A stretch of DNA of 64,000 bases from Candidatus Obscuribacterales bacterium (GCA_031292355.1 JARLHI010000003.1:62001-126000), one strand, 5' to 3'. Positions 55,406-63,923 are shown, counted from the first letter of the stretch. The notes: generated by a model not told the origin, from the sequence alone. Numbers and translations: made by a program.

Positions 55406-56563
55406 GTGAAAACGCCATTGGCCCTAAAAGCAGTGTTAATTGCGAGCTTATCGCTTTTGACGATTGTTATTCTTGCCGGCGCCTGGTTTTTTATTCAACA
55501 ATACATGCCCTCAGCGGGAAATCAAGGAGACTCCGACTCTGGAAACGCTAGGGCTCAGTTAGATGATGCAGGAGCGAAAATACAGGAGCTTGTCGCGAAG
55601 GGAAAGTACAAACAAGCCAATGCTATTTATATTGAAAACGTTCCTGACATGAAAAAAGATTTTGATAAAGCGTGGCCATTAAGGTCCTACTTCGAGCAAG
55701 CGTTTCATAAAAAATCGCGAGAAAGGAGCAACGATGAGTCAAATAGTCAGCGTTGGCAGAGTCTGCTCGATCAAAAAAAATATGCGGACCTAGAAAGAAT
55801 CTACGACGATTTTGTTTCGAGCAAGAGCCAAAGGCCAAATGGAGAGTGGAATGCAAGTTTTTTTCTTACTGGAGTTTGTCTCGAAGAAGACCCGGCTGAT
55901 GATAGATGGGAACCGCATATAGCTCGCTTAAATGATTGGATTAAGTCCAAACCAAACTCATACTTAGCAAAATTACTCTTAGCGAGAACAATGGTGGATT
56001 ATGCGTGGCACGCTCGTGGTTCTGGTTACGCCAATACTATTTCTGACGAAGGAGGGAAATTATTTGGTACAAGACTTGAAAATGCGCTAAAAACTTTGAT
56101 GAGTATCTCTGTACGCACGCCCAATTGGTACTCGATCAGGCAGACAATAGCTCTAGGGCAAGGAATGGATAGAGCCGAGTATGACAAAGTTGTTGAGGAA
56201 GGGCGTCGGAAATTTCCAGATTTTGCATTGATCGTGACCAATAAAGTCTATTTTCTTTTGCCGCGCTGGTATGGACAGGAAGGTGATGCCGAGAGATATC
56301 TCGACAGCGAATGCAGCAAACTCGATAAAGTGCATGGTGATATTTTGTATGCGCAAGCTGCCATGAAAATAGAAACATCGATAGCGAACGCCATGAATAA
56401 TTGTGCGTTCTCTTGGCCGCGCACCAAAGATGGAATGCTCGCCTTAATTCAGAAAAATCCTGACTGGATTTATGGTCGATGCTTGTATTCGATTCTCGCG
56501 ATGGAAGCCGGCGACAAAGCTTCAGCCAACACAGCATTTGACGTATCTGGAAAGAAGCAGTAG
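55406..56563 (+). CDS. Membrane-anchored DUF4034-like protein
   Basis: Starts at a GTG with GGAG upstream. One N-terminal membrane helix (AVLIASLSLLTIVILAGAWF) is followed by a soluble, TPR-like domain. The central segment (LNDWIKSKPNSYLAKLLLAR, then Y-A-W-H-A-R-G-S-G-Y) and P-N-W-Y-S-I match my memory of the DUF4034 family, which has helical repeats of unknown function. The tail carries a helix with regularly spaced Ala. It may bind proteins or peptides at the outer face. It is transcribed alone. Confidence 0.65.
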   Translation: MKTPLALKAVLIASLSLLTIVILAGAWFFIQQYMPSAGNQGDSDSGNARAQLDDAGAKIQELVAKGKYKQANAIYIENVPDMKKDFDKAWPLRSYFEQAFHKKSRERSNDESNSQRWQSLLDQKKYADLERIYDDFVSSKSQRPNGEWNASFFLTGVCLEEDPADDRWEPHIARLNDWIKSKPNSYLAKLLLARTMVDYAWHARGSGYANTISDEGGKLFGTRLENALKTLMSISVRTPNWYSIRQTIALGQGMDRAEYDKVVEEGRRKFPDFALIVTNKVYFLLPRWYGQEGDAERYLDSECSKLDKVHGDILYAQAAMKIETSIANAMNNCAFSWPRTKDGMLALIQKNPDWIYGRCLYSILAMEAGDKASANTAFDVSGKKQ

Positions 56564-56578
56564 TTGCGTCAACGTGCC

Positions 56579-56949
56579 TCAGCTGAAAGCTCGACGCAAG
56601 GCCGAATTTCTATCCCGGATGAAGTCCTTGGAGTGTCGTGTTTCAAGCTCCATGTCAAATCCGTGGGTAGCGCCTTGATAAATATGCAATTCAACTGACA
56701 CTTCTTGCTCAATGAGATGTTGCGCATAGACCGCGCATTCTCGCGCATATGGAACAAGCCTGGAAACGATTCCGAAGTTTTGGCATTCGGAGTGTAGACA
56801 ATCACAGGCACAGGTTTGTTGTTGTTGTACACATTACCGGGCACCAAGTGTCTAGCAACTTCAACTCCGCTTCTTAAAAGAGGCTTATTGGATTCAGTCA
56901 TCATTCCAACGAAATCCGACCTTAATTTACTAAGATTCAGCGCATCCAT
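56579..56949 (-). pseudogene. Remnant of an alpha/beta-hydrolase (acetyl-esterase type), internal deletion with frameshift
   Basis: The first part (from MDALNLSKLRSDF, through VPGN and VPVIVYTPNAK, to SFPGLFH) is the N-terminus of a lipase/acetyl-esterase. After this the matching sequence continues in another frame (E-C-A-V-Y-A-Q-H-L-I-E-Q, then H-I-Y-Q-G-A-T-H-G-F-D, stop at 56579), the family's C-terminus with the catalytic His. The core between, with HGGG and the G-D-S-A-G-G nucleophile, is missing. So about half the protein has been lost and the two ends are out of frame. The 126-codon frame read straight through is not a real protein. Confidence 0.8.
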
Positions 56950-56990
56950 ATGTATTCCATCGACTCCTTCAATTAGCCTATGTTTATACT

Positions 56991-57704
56991 TTAAGATTTT
57001 GTCTTTATTCCGAGCCGCTCAGCCACACGTTCTGCCGTTTTTAGACGACTGGCAGAGAGCTCACGCACCGACATTTGCGCTACGCTCAAAACTGCTGGCG
57101 ATGCAGTTTCTACAGTGCCACTATTAAATGGTGGCTCCGGTGCATACGCTATAGCAAGCTGAATAGTCTCAGCCACCTCCTGCCCTCTTAGAGCTGCAGC
57201 TACAGCAAGAGCGCCATCAATGCCTGCAGTTACTCCGGCTGTGAAGAACCAGTTTCCATCTCTCACCACCCGCTCATTCACAATAATGGCACCAAAATAT
57301 GGAAGCAGGTCAATAGCGCTCCATATGGTGGTCGCTCGGCGCCCTTTAATTAAACCAGCTGCTCCGCAAATTAAGGCACCGGTACAAACTGAAAAAACAA
57401 TTTTAGCCTCAGCGGCTTGAGCCCTTATCCACCCAAGAACTTCTTCATTGTCCATCAAAGATTCTTGACCGGCACCGCCAGGGATGTGCAGCACATCCAA
57501 CTGAGGAGAATCGGATAGAATGGCGTCTGGTGTCAATTTCAAGCCATGCATATCACACACGGTGGACATGCTCGCTCCAAACAGTCGGCAGGTTGAGTTT
57601 GGCAAGCGCGAGAGAACTTCAAAGGGACCGGTCACATCTATTTGATCGATGCCGTCAAAAATAAGTGAACCAATTTGAAGGTGGACATTCTCATCAATTA
57701 TCAT
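56991..57704 (-). CDS. DJ-1/PfpI-family protein, isonitrile hydratase-like
   Basis: 237 residues with the nucleophile elbow in V-F-S-V-C-T-G-A-L-I-C-G-A-A-G-L (Cys near residue 105). The acid partner in D-x-T-G-P (FDGIDQIDVTGPFEVLSRL) and the L-x-I-P-G-G segment are also present. This matches the GlxA/isonitrile-hydratase group without the AraC DNA-binding tail. The last 45 residues form an Arg/Glu-rich helix. Functions in the group range from isonitrile hydration to chaperone or deglycase activity, so the exact reaction is open. The degraded esterase lies 41 bases downstream. Confidence 0.83.
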   Translation of the reverse strand: MIIDENVHLQIGSLIFDGIDQIDVTGPFEVLSRLPNSTCRLFGASMSTVCDMHGLKLTPDAILSDSPQLDVLHIPGGAGQESLMDNEEVLGWIRAQAAEAKIVFSVCTGALICGAAGLIKGRRATTIWSAIDLLPYFGAIIVNERVVRDGNWFFTAGVTAGIDGALAVAAALRGQEVAETIQLAIAYAPEPPFNSGTVETASPAVLSVAQMSVRELSASRLKTAERVAERLGIKTKS

Positions 57705-57759
57705 TTGAGCTACTCTAAATCTTTCCTACTGCGACTTGATACTACTTATCGATGAAGAC

Positions 57760-58002
57760 TCAGACTCCATCTTTAGTTCGAGACTCATTCTTATTTCTCA
57801 GCCACCATCTCCTAAACGCCACCACCGACCAGATTGCTTCGACTAAACCGAACGGCCAGGTCCCTGCTAAAAAGCCATAAATGGAAGCCATCACACAAGA
57901 CATGGCAAAGGCAAGAACGCACCATGCAGCACGAGCTTCGAGCGCATAGAACGTCAGCATCAACAAGACAGACATCAGTCCGTAAATTGTTAGCATCTCC
58001 AC
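57760..58002 (-). CDS. Small membrane protein, conserved-looking
   Basis: 80 residues with two to three membrane helices: MLTIYGLMSVLLMLTFYALE, then W-C-V-L-A-F-A-M-S-C-V-M-A-S, and G-T-W-P-F-G-L-V-E-A-I-W-S-V-V-A. The end is Arg/Trp-rich. The GTG at 58002 is preferred because an AGAGGA site precedes it. Its G-T-W-P-F-G-x-V-E-A-I-W segment is a widespread motif in small bacterial membrane proteins. It follows the MRJP-like gene by 12 bases, so they form an operon. The function is unknown. Confidence 0.7.
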   Translation of the reverse strand: MEMLTIYGLMSVLLMLTFYALEARAAWCVLAFAMSCVMASIYGFLAGTWPFGLVEAIWSVVAFRRWWLRNKNESRTKDGV

Positions 58003-58014
58003 GATTGCGTCCTC

Positions 58015-59259
58015 TTACTGGGGGGAGACTGCTGCCTTTGCCGACGATTGATCAGTCGGTTTCAACTTTATTCGAAATATTTGGAACGGGCGAGTTCGCA
58101 AATCTTTATTCATGTGGTACCAGGGCGAGCGATGTATCTGACTAGCCGTCACGTAGAGATAACCATCTTTGCTCAAACACAAACGGTCAGGCCAGGACAA
58201 CCTTTCATCTGCAGCGACCTTTGTTGCACCGCCATTGGGGCTACGTTTCCAGATAGCATCGTTTTCAACGTCGGTGATGAATATGTCGCCTTGGTCATTT
58301 ATTGCTACCGAATCGGAAGCGCCAACTTTGGAGCCTAGTACTTTGATAGTTGCAGCGACTTCATTGTCTTTTATTTCGGCATCGCACAATTTGTCGAAGT
58401 CAACAGAGTAAAAGGAGTGGCTGGCCATGGGAGAATAGAACAAGGTTTTTTTGTCAGAACTCAATGCCAATCCCGACACGCCAGCAAGCATGTCAACTTT
58501 ATTTGTATCAGATATTCTGAAGCGCACCATTTGCCCTTCTGCAAAAATTACAAAATCAGGTTCGGACATAACAGATGGATCTTTGTGTAAACGCCTGAAA
58601 GCTTTCCCTGTCTCTAGATCCACTACAACAAAAGCATTATCACCTTGAGGTGACGAGTCGGCGATAACCGCAAAACCACTTTTTCCCTTGCTTTCATCGA
58701 GACAAAAATCTTTTAGAAAAGTATTTTTCAATATGACGTCATCGCCAAGTGGTATCACTTTTTCAATATTATTAGTTGCTAAATTGATAGCCACGAGTTT
58801 GGCTGTATGAGGCACCTGCAGCCGACTGACCCGTCCGCTGTCGAGAACCCAGAGCAAGCCGTTATTACTTGCCCTGGTCGACATGATTGAAGCAAAGCCA
58901 TGCGGGTTGGATGTCTGGTCGAATTGATTAATCGGCAGATCTGGATACGGTTGTAATTGACCGTTTTTCAACTCGGTTAATGTGTAAGGCACACTGTCTT
59001 CATGACGTGGCAGACAAACAAAAATGCGGTTGTCATCGGTTACAAAAATGCCCCTGGGCATATATTTGTCACTGGTCGCGACGAGCTCCAGTGGTAGCAA
59101 AGTAGCGCCAGGGCTGCTAAGCGAATACGCATTCGATTTAGTGACAGTGTTTTTGACTGCATTTTGGGCAAAACTTGGCTGTTGACCGAACTGAGTCAAA
59201 GAAACCGTTGCTGCAAATAGCAAAAACGCGGCAGTGCTAATTTTTTGGAGAGATCTCAT
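58015..59259 (-). CDS. Secreted MRJP/Yellow-like beta-propeller protein
   Basis: Signal peptide (AAFLLFAATVSLTQF, cleavage after S-F-A-Q), then a six-bladed-looking propeller. Motifs of the major-royal-jelly/Yellow family are PRGIFVTDDNRIFVCLPRHE, L-W-V-L-D-S-G-R, F-L-K-D-F-C-L-D-E, GVSGLALSSDKKTLFYSP and DVENDAIWKRSPNG. AAGGAAGC is before the ATG. In bacteria such proteins are often called L-dopachrome tautomerase-related, but the activity is not shown. It is the first gene of a two-gene unit with the small membrane protein. Confidence 0.87.
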   Translation of the reverse strand: MRSLQKISTAAFLLFAATVSLTQFGQQPSFAQNAVKNTVTKSNAYSLSSPGATLLPLELVATSDKYMPRGIFVTDDNRIFVCLPRHEDSVPYTLTELKNGQLQPYPDLPINQFDQTSNPHGFASIMSTRASNNGLLWVLDSGRVSRLQVPHTAKLVAINLATNNIEKVIPLGDDVILKNTFLKDFCLDESKGKSGFAVIADSSPQGDNAFVVVDLETGKAFRRLHKDPSVMSEPDFVIFAEGQMVRFRISDTNKVDMLAGVSGLALSSDKKTLFYSPMASHSFYSVDFDKLCDAEIKDNEVAATIKVLGSKVGASDSVAINDQGDIFITDVENDAIWKRSPNGGATKVAADERLSWPDRLCLSKDGYLYVTASQIHRSPWYHMNKDLRTRPFQIFRIKLKPTDQSSAKAAVSPQ

Positions 59260-59388
59260 GCTCAGCTTCCTTTTGCAAGAAAATGCTTAAAGCATACAGC
59301 TTTAACTGTTAGTCGAGTGTAAGCGGTTACAATTAACGGAAGGTTCAACACTGATTCGACAGATTTCTAAATCTTCGAAGGGAGAAAT

Positions 59389-59901
59389 ATGACCACTAAA
59401 CAATTGGAAACCCATATGTACACAACACATATCGATATTCCAGAAACCACAAGAAGCAAGGTAATCCAGTTATTGAACGTTTCTCTGGCTGCATCTCATG
59501 ACGTCTGGTCCCAAGTTAAACAGGCTCACTGGAATGTCAAGGGAAAAGACTTCTATCAATTACATTTACTTTTTGATGAGGTGGCAACTGTCGTCTACGA
59601 ACAAATAGACGAATTGGCTGAGCGGATTACAACGTTAGGTGGTACTGCAAACGGTACAACCAGACAAGCTGCTGCAAATTCTATTTTGCCTGAATATCCA
59701 AACACCGAAAAAATGTCGGAAGAAGACCATATTAATGCAGTTGTCGAAAGACTCGCTTTGTATGGCAAGCATTTGCGTGAAGCGATTGCTAAAACTGCTG
59801 AATGGGATGAAGCCAACACAAGCGATCTCTATACCGGTCTATCTAGAGACATCGATAAAAAACTGTGGTTCGTCGAAGCGCACGTACAACGTCACCGCTA
59901 A
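59389..59901 (+). CDS. dps: Dps-family ferritin-like DNA-protection protein
   Basis: Forms a dodecamer that stores iron and protects DNA under starvation or oxidative stress. All ferroxidase ligands are seen: His in KQAHWNVKG, His and Asp in Y-Q-L-H-L-L-F-D-E, and Asp/Glu in EQIDELAER. GGGAG precedes the ATG by a short gap. A TACAAT (59328-59333) may be its -10. At 170 residues it has a usual length, with a short N-terminal tail lacking the Lys cluster of E. coli Dps. DNA binding may therefore be weak. Confidence 0.94.
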   Translation: MTTKQLETHMYTTHIDIPETTRSKVIQLLNVSLAASHDVWSQVKQAHWNVKGKDFYQLHLLFDEVATVVYEQIDELAERITTLGGTANGTTRQAAANSILPEYPNTEKMSEEDHINAVVERLALYGKHLREAIAKTAEWDEANTSDLYTGLSRDIDKKLWFVEAHVQRHR

Positions 59902-59932
59902 ACAGACACAAGACACAACAAATGAACAGGAG

Positions 59933-59960
59933 AAAGGCAGGGAGATTCTTCCTGCCTTTT
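59933..59960. terminator. Bidirectional terminator between dps and the matrixin gene
   Basis: AAAGGCAGG (59933-59941) pairs with CCTGCCTTT (59951-59959), with a T-run on the plus strand. The hairpin lies between two convergent genes, close to the stop of the minus-strand one. Confidence 0.75.
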
Positions 59961-59962
59961 AC

Positions 59963-60994
59963 TTATTTCAAATTTTTGATCTTTGCTTCCATTTGCACGG
60001 CTTCTTGCAAGCGGCCATTCGAACGCAAAATGGTAGCATAGTTTTTGAGCACGATTATCAACGTTTGATTGTTTGGCGATTGTTCCAATAGCGGTATCGC
60101 TTTTTTATAGTATTTTTCTGCGTCGGCTAGTTTGCCCATCATCCCGCCGATATTGCCAAGATTGGCATAAAGAGCGCCCAGGTTTTTGGTGATTAAAGCG
60201 TTTGATGGAGCGATTGTGTGCGCTTCTTCCAGTTTGTGCAAGGCCGGCGCATATTGACTATTTTGCAAAAGAATAGCCGCTTCGTCATTTAGACGAATAG
60301 CTTGCATAAGCGGGCTATTAGAGTCGCCGGCGTGCTCGATCTGCTCGAGATCGATTGGTTTATGGACGACAGAATCGCCAGCTGGTGAATAAAGCTTGAG
60401 CATGGTGACGACGTCAGCTGCGCTGAGTTTGGCATTGGTATCACCTGGATTAATCATGTAATACATGATGTCTGCAGGATTTGGACTATGGCCCAAAATA
60501 CCAAGAGCGTGACCAATCTCGTGAAGCATTAAATGAGTTGCGTAAGCGTCAGGCATTACTGAACCATCAAGCTCGGTCGTCAAAAGTTTCATTGTCACTT
60601 GCACGATGCCCTTGTCGTCAGGCATTACTTCTGTATGGCCGCCCTCATTTGAGGACATCATTTCTTTGCGATCCTCCGTCCAAGAGATCGTCATAGCGGC
60701 TTTGTCGGGAGATACCGTTTGAAAGCGTATTCTGTCGCTGGTTGCTGTAGACCATTGCTTTAACGCAGCTTCTAGATCTTCCTTAAAAGACGGACGATAA
60801 CCGGCAACACCCTTGCCCTCTTTGATATAAACCTTGATTGGCATTTTTGCATCAGACCAGCGCGATGCGCCTTTTTCAGCAGCCTGCTTGAGGTAGTCTG
60901 AAAACGGCACGGACTCTTGCGATTGTGCAAAGCCAGCAAAACTAAGAAGGCATGCTGTACTAGCAAGGACAATAGGCAGCATCACGCGCGTCAT
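59963..60994 (-). CDS. Secreted matrixin-type zinc metalloprotease with TPR tail
   Basis: Signal peptide (MLPIVLASTACLLSFAGFAQ), then a metzincin domain: zinc site H-E-I-G-H-A-L-G-I-L-G-H-S near residues 158-169 and Met-turn in ADIMYYMI. This is H-E-x-x-H-x-x-G-x-x-H, full for activity. From about 230 there are TPR-like repeats (DEAAILLQNSQYAPALHKLE, then A-L-I-T-K-N-L-G-A-L-Y-A-N-L-G, and A-E-K-Y-Y-K-K-A-I-P-L). No pro-domain Cys switch is seen. It overlaps queF by ATGA, an odd coupling to tRNA modification. The substrate is unknown. Confidence 0.9.
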   Translation of the reverse strand: MTRVMLPIVLASTACLLSFAGFAQSQESVPFSDYLKQAAEKGASRWSDAKMPIKVYIKEGKGVAGYRPSFKEDLEAALKQWSTATSDRIRFQTVSPDKAAMTISWTEDRKEMMSSNEGGHTEVMPDDKGIVQVTMKLLTTELDGSVMPDAYATHLMLHEIGHALGILGHSPNPADIMYYMINPGDTNAKLSAADVVTMLKLYSPAGDSVVHKPIDLEQIEHAGDSNSPLMQAIRLNDEAAILLQNSQYAPALHKLEEAHTIAPSNALITKNLGALYANLGNIGGMMGKLADAEKYYKKAIPLLEQSPNNQTLIIVLKNYATILRSNGRLQEAVQMEAKIKNLK

Positions 60995-61461
60995 ACTTTT
61001 TCTTCTCGTGTGTATTCAGCACAAGGGTAAAGCGCAATGCCACCGCGGGGCGTAAAGCGCCCTTCTACGCGCAGGTATTTTGGCTCAAGTAGTGTAATCA
61101 AATCATTAGCAATGCGATTGACGATGCTTTCTTGAAACTCACCTTGCTGCCTGAATGCTCCAAGATAAAGTTTGAGGGCTTTCGATTCGACGCATCGTTC
61201 AGCCGGTTCGTAGTCGATGACAATGGTGCCAAAGTCTGGCTGTCCTGTGATTGGGCACAAGCTGGTAAATTCTGGTGCTTCGATGTGCACCATGCCTTTC
61301 ACTCGATTGGTATTTTGCTTTGCGTCTGCAAAGGCATTTGGCACCGATTCTAAAATCGAAACGTCAGGATTATCGTAAATGAAAGGCGATTTTTGCCCCA
61401 GATGTTTCAAGTCTGCAAGCTGCTCTGATTGTCTTTTTTCTTGTTGGTTTTTCACGATCAC
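60991..61461 (-). CDS. queF: 7-cyano-7-deazaguanine (preQ0) reductase
   Basis: Reduces the preQ0 nitrile to preQ1 with NADPH, in queuosine synthesis. The thioimide Cys is in EFTSLCPITGQPD, and the NADPH-binding E-S-K-A-L-K-L-Y-L segment and later GRFTPRGGIALYP are present. At 156 residues it is the short unimodular form of Bacillus. Starts two bases after the queE stop and shares ATGA with the protease gene. The order is queC-queE-queF; queD and folE are not in the window. Confidence 0.94.
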   Translation of the reverse strand: MIVKNQQEKRQSEQLADLKHLGQKSPFIYDNPDVSILESVPNAFADAKQNTNRVKGMVHIEAPEFTSLCPITGQPDFGTIVIDYEPAERCVESKALKLYLGAFRQQGEFQESIVNRIANDLITLLEPKYLRVEGRFTPRGGIALYPCAEYTREEKV

Positions 61462-61463
61462 AC

Positions 61464-62156
61464 TTAGTCGATAGCCAGTATTTTATGTGTTTGCAGAGTC
61501 AGTTTATAGCCAAACGTTTTAGCGATGTCAACGCAATACTGCGTGTTGCGCCTGTTTGCATCCTCGTCATATTGATCCAATGGCATTACATAAACTGGCA
61601 TCTCGCCTTGCGGTCGCGCAATTCTTAGCGATTGTCCGGCTTTTTGTGTTGAGACAATTGGTAGCCCGTCACTTGAATCGGTCTGCTGATAGGTCACGAC
61701 GTATTTGTACGCAGATATTCGAGGCACTATCTCGGCGTGCAATTGCGCTGTTTTGGGGCTACAAACAATTGTCAGTCGAGGATCGTCCGGAAGATCAACC
61801 CAGAGAGTGCCGTTGGTTTCAATCTGCACTCGCATGTTCTGCTCGAGCAAAGCGAGCACCAGCGGTTTGATATTCTGTCGGAAAGGTTCACCGCCTGTTA
61901 TTACGATTAGATCGCAGACTGCTGGTCTCAATTGCGCAATCTTTTCGAGCAATTCCTCTAAATGCGGCTTCCATGTTGAAGATTCGAATTCGGTATCGCA
62001 CCAGTAACAGGCCAAATTGCAGCCGGAAAGCCTGACAAAAACAGAGGGATGACCGCTAAAGGGTCCCTCGCCCTGCAACGTATAAAACACTTCCTGGACC
62101 CAGAGCACCTGTCCGGAGCCATGTTCTTTGAGACGCAGTGGATTACTACCGCGCAT
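61464..62156 (-). CDS. queE: 7-carboxy-7-deazaguanine synthase (radical SAM)
   Basis: Rearranges 6-carboxytetrahydropterin to 7-carboxy-7-deazaguanine. The QueE opening Q-E-V-F-Y-T-L-Q-G-E-G-P-F-S-G is present, and the cluster motif is C-N-L-A-C-Y-W-C-D-T, the C-x3-C-x-x-C of radical SAM enzymes. ITGGEPF follows. The start overlaps the end of queC by 11 bases and has CGGAG close before it. 230 residues is normal. The C-terminus has a longer loop (PVYVMPLDQYDEDANRRN) than the shortest QueE forms. Confidence 0.93.
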   Translation of the reverse strand: MRGSNPLRLKEHGSGQVLWVQEVFYTLQGEGPFSGHPSVFVRLSGCNLACYWCDTEFESSTWKPHLEELLEKIAQLRPAVCDLIVITGGEPFRQNIKPLVLALLEQNMRVQIETNGTLWVDLPDDPRLTIVCSPKTAQLHAEIVPRISAYKYVVTYQQTDSSDGLPIVSTQKAGQSLRIARPQGEMPVYVMPLDQYDEDANRRNTQYCVDIAKTFGYKLTLQTHKILAID

Positions 62157-62859
62157 TGACTCCGGTTCCGATGCTAGGAGCAGGAGTCAATCGGGCCATC
62201 AAAGGATCGACAATTTGAGCTCTGGCAAAACCGCGCTCGCGCAAGAGGCAGGCGTGACAGTGAGCGCATGGTGGTTCGGCGCCTTCATAACAAGTCGTCG
62301 AATGAGCGAGAGCTTCCATGCAACCTGGCATATTTTTTGCCAGTAGTACAGTTTGTTCTTTGTCCATTTTCATCAATGGTGCATAAATTTGCAGTTTGTA
62401 GTCGAGCCCGCTAGCAAGAGCTACCTTCATTTTGTCTATGAAATCTTCACGACAATCAGGGTAGCCGCCAAAGTCCTCTTGAGAGACACCAATGACCAGT
62501 GAATGGCAATCGAGCACATAAGCGCGATTGGCAGCTACTGAAAGAAATAAGATGTTGCGCCCAGGAACGAATGTTTTTTCCAGTCCGCCAGGTAATTTTT
62601 CAGCAGACTCGTACAATTCAAGCTTTTCGGCTGTGTTGGTCAATGGACTCAAGCCAGCAAATAGGGGGCCAAGCGAGATAACCTCATGTGGAACATCAGC
62701 CATTTTGGCTATGACTTTCGCACTTTCGATTTCTCTGCTGTGTTTTTGACCATAATCGAACGTTACGGCACAGACTCTTTCGAAATTTTGTTTAGCCCAG
62801 TACAAACATGTTGTACTGTCCTGTCCGCCGGAGAGGACGACGAGAGCGCTGCCTATCAT
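62146..62859 (-). CDS. queC: 7-cyano-7-deazaguanine synthase
   Basis: ATP-dependent conversion of carboxy-deazaguanine to preQ0. The PP-loop is V-V-L-S-G-G-Q-D-S-T-T-C-L and the zinc site at the end is C-Y-E-G...C-A-H-C-H-A-C (four Cys). It is the first gene of the que operon. A TATAAT on the minus strand (62888-62893) lies 29 bases upstream. The last 15 residues (TPAPSIGTGVNAR) have no known role. No preQ1 riboswitch was found in the leader. Confidence 0.94.
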   Translation of the reverse strand: MIGSALVVLSGGQDSTTCLYWAKQNFERVCAVTFDYGQKHSREIESAKVIAKMADVPHEVISLGPLFAGLSPLTNTAEKLELYESAEKLPGGLEKTFVPGRNILFLSVAANRAYVLDCHSLVIGVSQEDFGGYPDCREDFIDKMKVALASGLDYKLQIYAPLMKMDKEQTVLLAKNMPGCMEALAHSTTCYEGAEPPCAHCHACLLRERGFARAQIVDPLMARLTPAPSIGTGVNAR

Positions 62860-62887
62860 GGCTGTTTAATCCCCAGTATCTGCAGCG

Positions 62888-62893
62888 ATTATA
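62888..62893 (-). promoter_or_regulatory. -10 box of the que operon
   Basis: A perfect TATAAT on the minus strand, 29 bases before the queC ATG. The -35 is weak. The rest of the gap to the GIY-YIG gene (to 63152, 290 bases) holds no supported gene. Confidence 0.5.
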
Positions 62894-63152
62894 CCTTTCG
62901 AGCGGGTAAATCCCTCTGTCTGGACTGATTTTGCAAAGTGCTAACGTGAGCAAGACTCTACTGGCAAAGACTGTAATCAGCGACAGTTGGTCTTTTGGGA
63001 CCGCCTTTGGTTATCAGTCAAGTGTAAATAATTGCTGCGCGCCGTCACGGGAAACCATCCATGCCAAGAAACGTTTTGCTGAAAAATAAAATATTGCCAA
63101 ATTTTTGCCCTTTGCTATTATGGTGGCGGATGTAGTGTCAGGGATTTTGTCA

Positions 63153-63416
63153 TTGGCTTTCTTTACTTATCTGCTCGAATGCTCGAATGGCAGTCTTTAT
63201 GCAGGCTGGACCGTGGATCTTTGCAAAAGAATTGAGCAGCATAACGCTGGGAAAGGGGCTAAATATACACGTGCGCTCAGACCGGTTCGGCTGAAAGCAA
63301 GCTGGGAGTTTCCTTCTAAGACGGAAGCGATGTCGTTTGAATGGCACCTAAAGCAATTGTCTCGTCCGCAAAAACTAAGACTAATCGAACAAAACGATGA
63401 CATCGCCGGCGTTTAG
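63153..63416 (+). CDS. GIY-YIG endonuclease-like protein (YhbQ/UPF0213 type)
   Basis: A short GIY-YIG domain protein: T-Y-L-L-E-C-S-N-G-S-L-Y-A-G-W-T, then R-I-E-Q-H-N-A-G-K-G-A-K-Y-T, and the Glu in S-F-E-W-H-L-K-Q-L. Family members are 80-100 residues and start just before Y-L-L. The TTG at 63153 with AGGGA eight bases upstream therefore fits better than the ATG at 63120 or the TTG at 63105. Activity of the family on DNA is reported as weak or unclear. It is unrelated in sequence to the larger GIY-YIG gene in this window. Confidence 0.82.
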   Translation: MAFFTYLLECSNGSLYAGWTVDLCKRIEQHNAGKGAKYTRALRPVRLKASWEFPSKTEAMSFEWHLKQLSRPQKLRLIEQNDDIAGV

Positions 63417-63434
63417 AAATAATTTCTCATGATA

Positions 63435-63680
63435 CTACCTGTAGTATCCATTGAAGAACCGATGCACACCACCGAATAGACCGGAACTGTATCCATAGCC
63501 TGGATAACCACCGTAGGCGCAGCCTCGATTCCATGGACGTCCATAACCCCAGCCGCCGCAGTTAAACGCTCGCGCTTGGTGTCTCTGGTACCATCCGTAA
63601 CTATGGGCAGAAGCTGGCATTGTTGTGGACGTCTGCATTACGAGAACGAATAAGAAGGGTAGTATTAAGAGCTTTTTCAT
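63435..63680 (-). CDS. Small secreted Gly/Tyr-rich protein
   Basis: 81 residues from the ATG at 63680, which has GAGGTG six bases upstream and begins a signal peptide (MKKLLILPFLFVLVMQTSTT, cleavage near A-S-A). The mature part is rich in Gly, Tyr, Trp and Arg (GGWGYGRPWNRGCAYGGYPG), with two Cys. Such low-complexity secreted proteins may coat the cell or bind partners; no family is named. A second Gly/Tyr-rich gene is cut by the window end, so they may form a small cluster. Confidence 0.72.
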   Translation of the reverse strand: MKKLLILPFLFVLVMQTSTTMPASAHSYGWYQRHQARAFNCGGWGYGRPWNRGCAYGGYPGYGYSSGLFGGVHRFFNGYYR

Positions 63681-63708
63681 AACTTTCACCTCACACTCGG
63701 TGTTCCAA

Positions 63709-63737
63709 ATTATATTTAGTACGACGATCAAACACAA
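63709..63737 (-). promoter_or_regulatory. Promoter of the Gly/Tyr-rich secreted protein gene
   Basis: On the minus strand TTGTGT (63732-63737) and a perfect TATAAT (63709-63714) are separated by 17 bases, about 30 bases before the start codon. Confidence 0.65.
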
Positions 63738-63824
63738 AAAATGATTCCACATTTTCTCTTAAAGTGATGTCACATATGGTGGCACAACTTATCCACAAAA
63801 TACGCATAAACATGACAGTACGAC

Positions 63825-63858
63825 AAAGAAAAAGGCACATCTCGACGAGACGTGCCTT
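63825..63858 (-). terminator. Intrinsic terminator of the end-of-window gene
   Basis: AAGGCAC/GTGCCTT with an inner TCTCG/CGAGA stem, broken by one A-C mismatch, spans 63832-63858. On the minus strand it is followed by TTTTTCTTT. It lies about 65 bases after the stop of the partial Gly/Tyr-rich gene. Confidence 0.85.
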
Positions 63859-63923
63859 CCTCAGGGAAACTGCTATTAAGCAATTAGATTTTTGGTTGGA
63901 TTTGGTTGCGCTTTTCTAACTAA

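Noticed and set aside
56569..56949. 126-codon frame as an intact gene
   Set aside because: The second half is in the wrong frame; the family's C-terminus is read in another frame, so it is a pseudogene.
62860..63000. Possible preQ1 riboswitch before queC
   Set aside because: No class I preQ1 pattern (short H-type pseudoknot with A-rich tail) could be laid on the leader.
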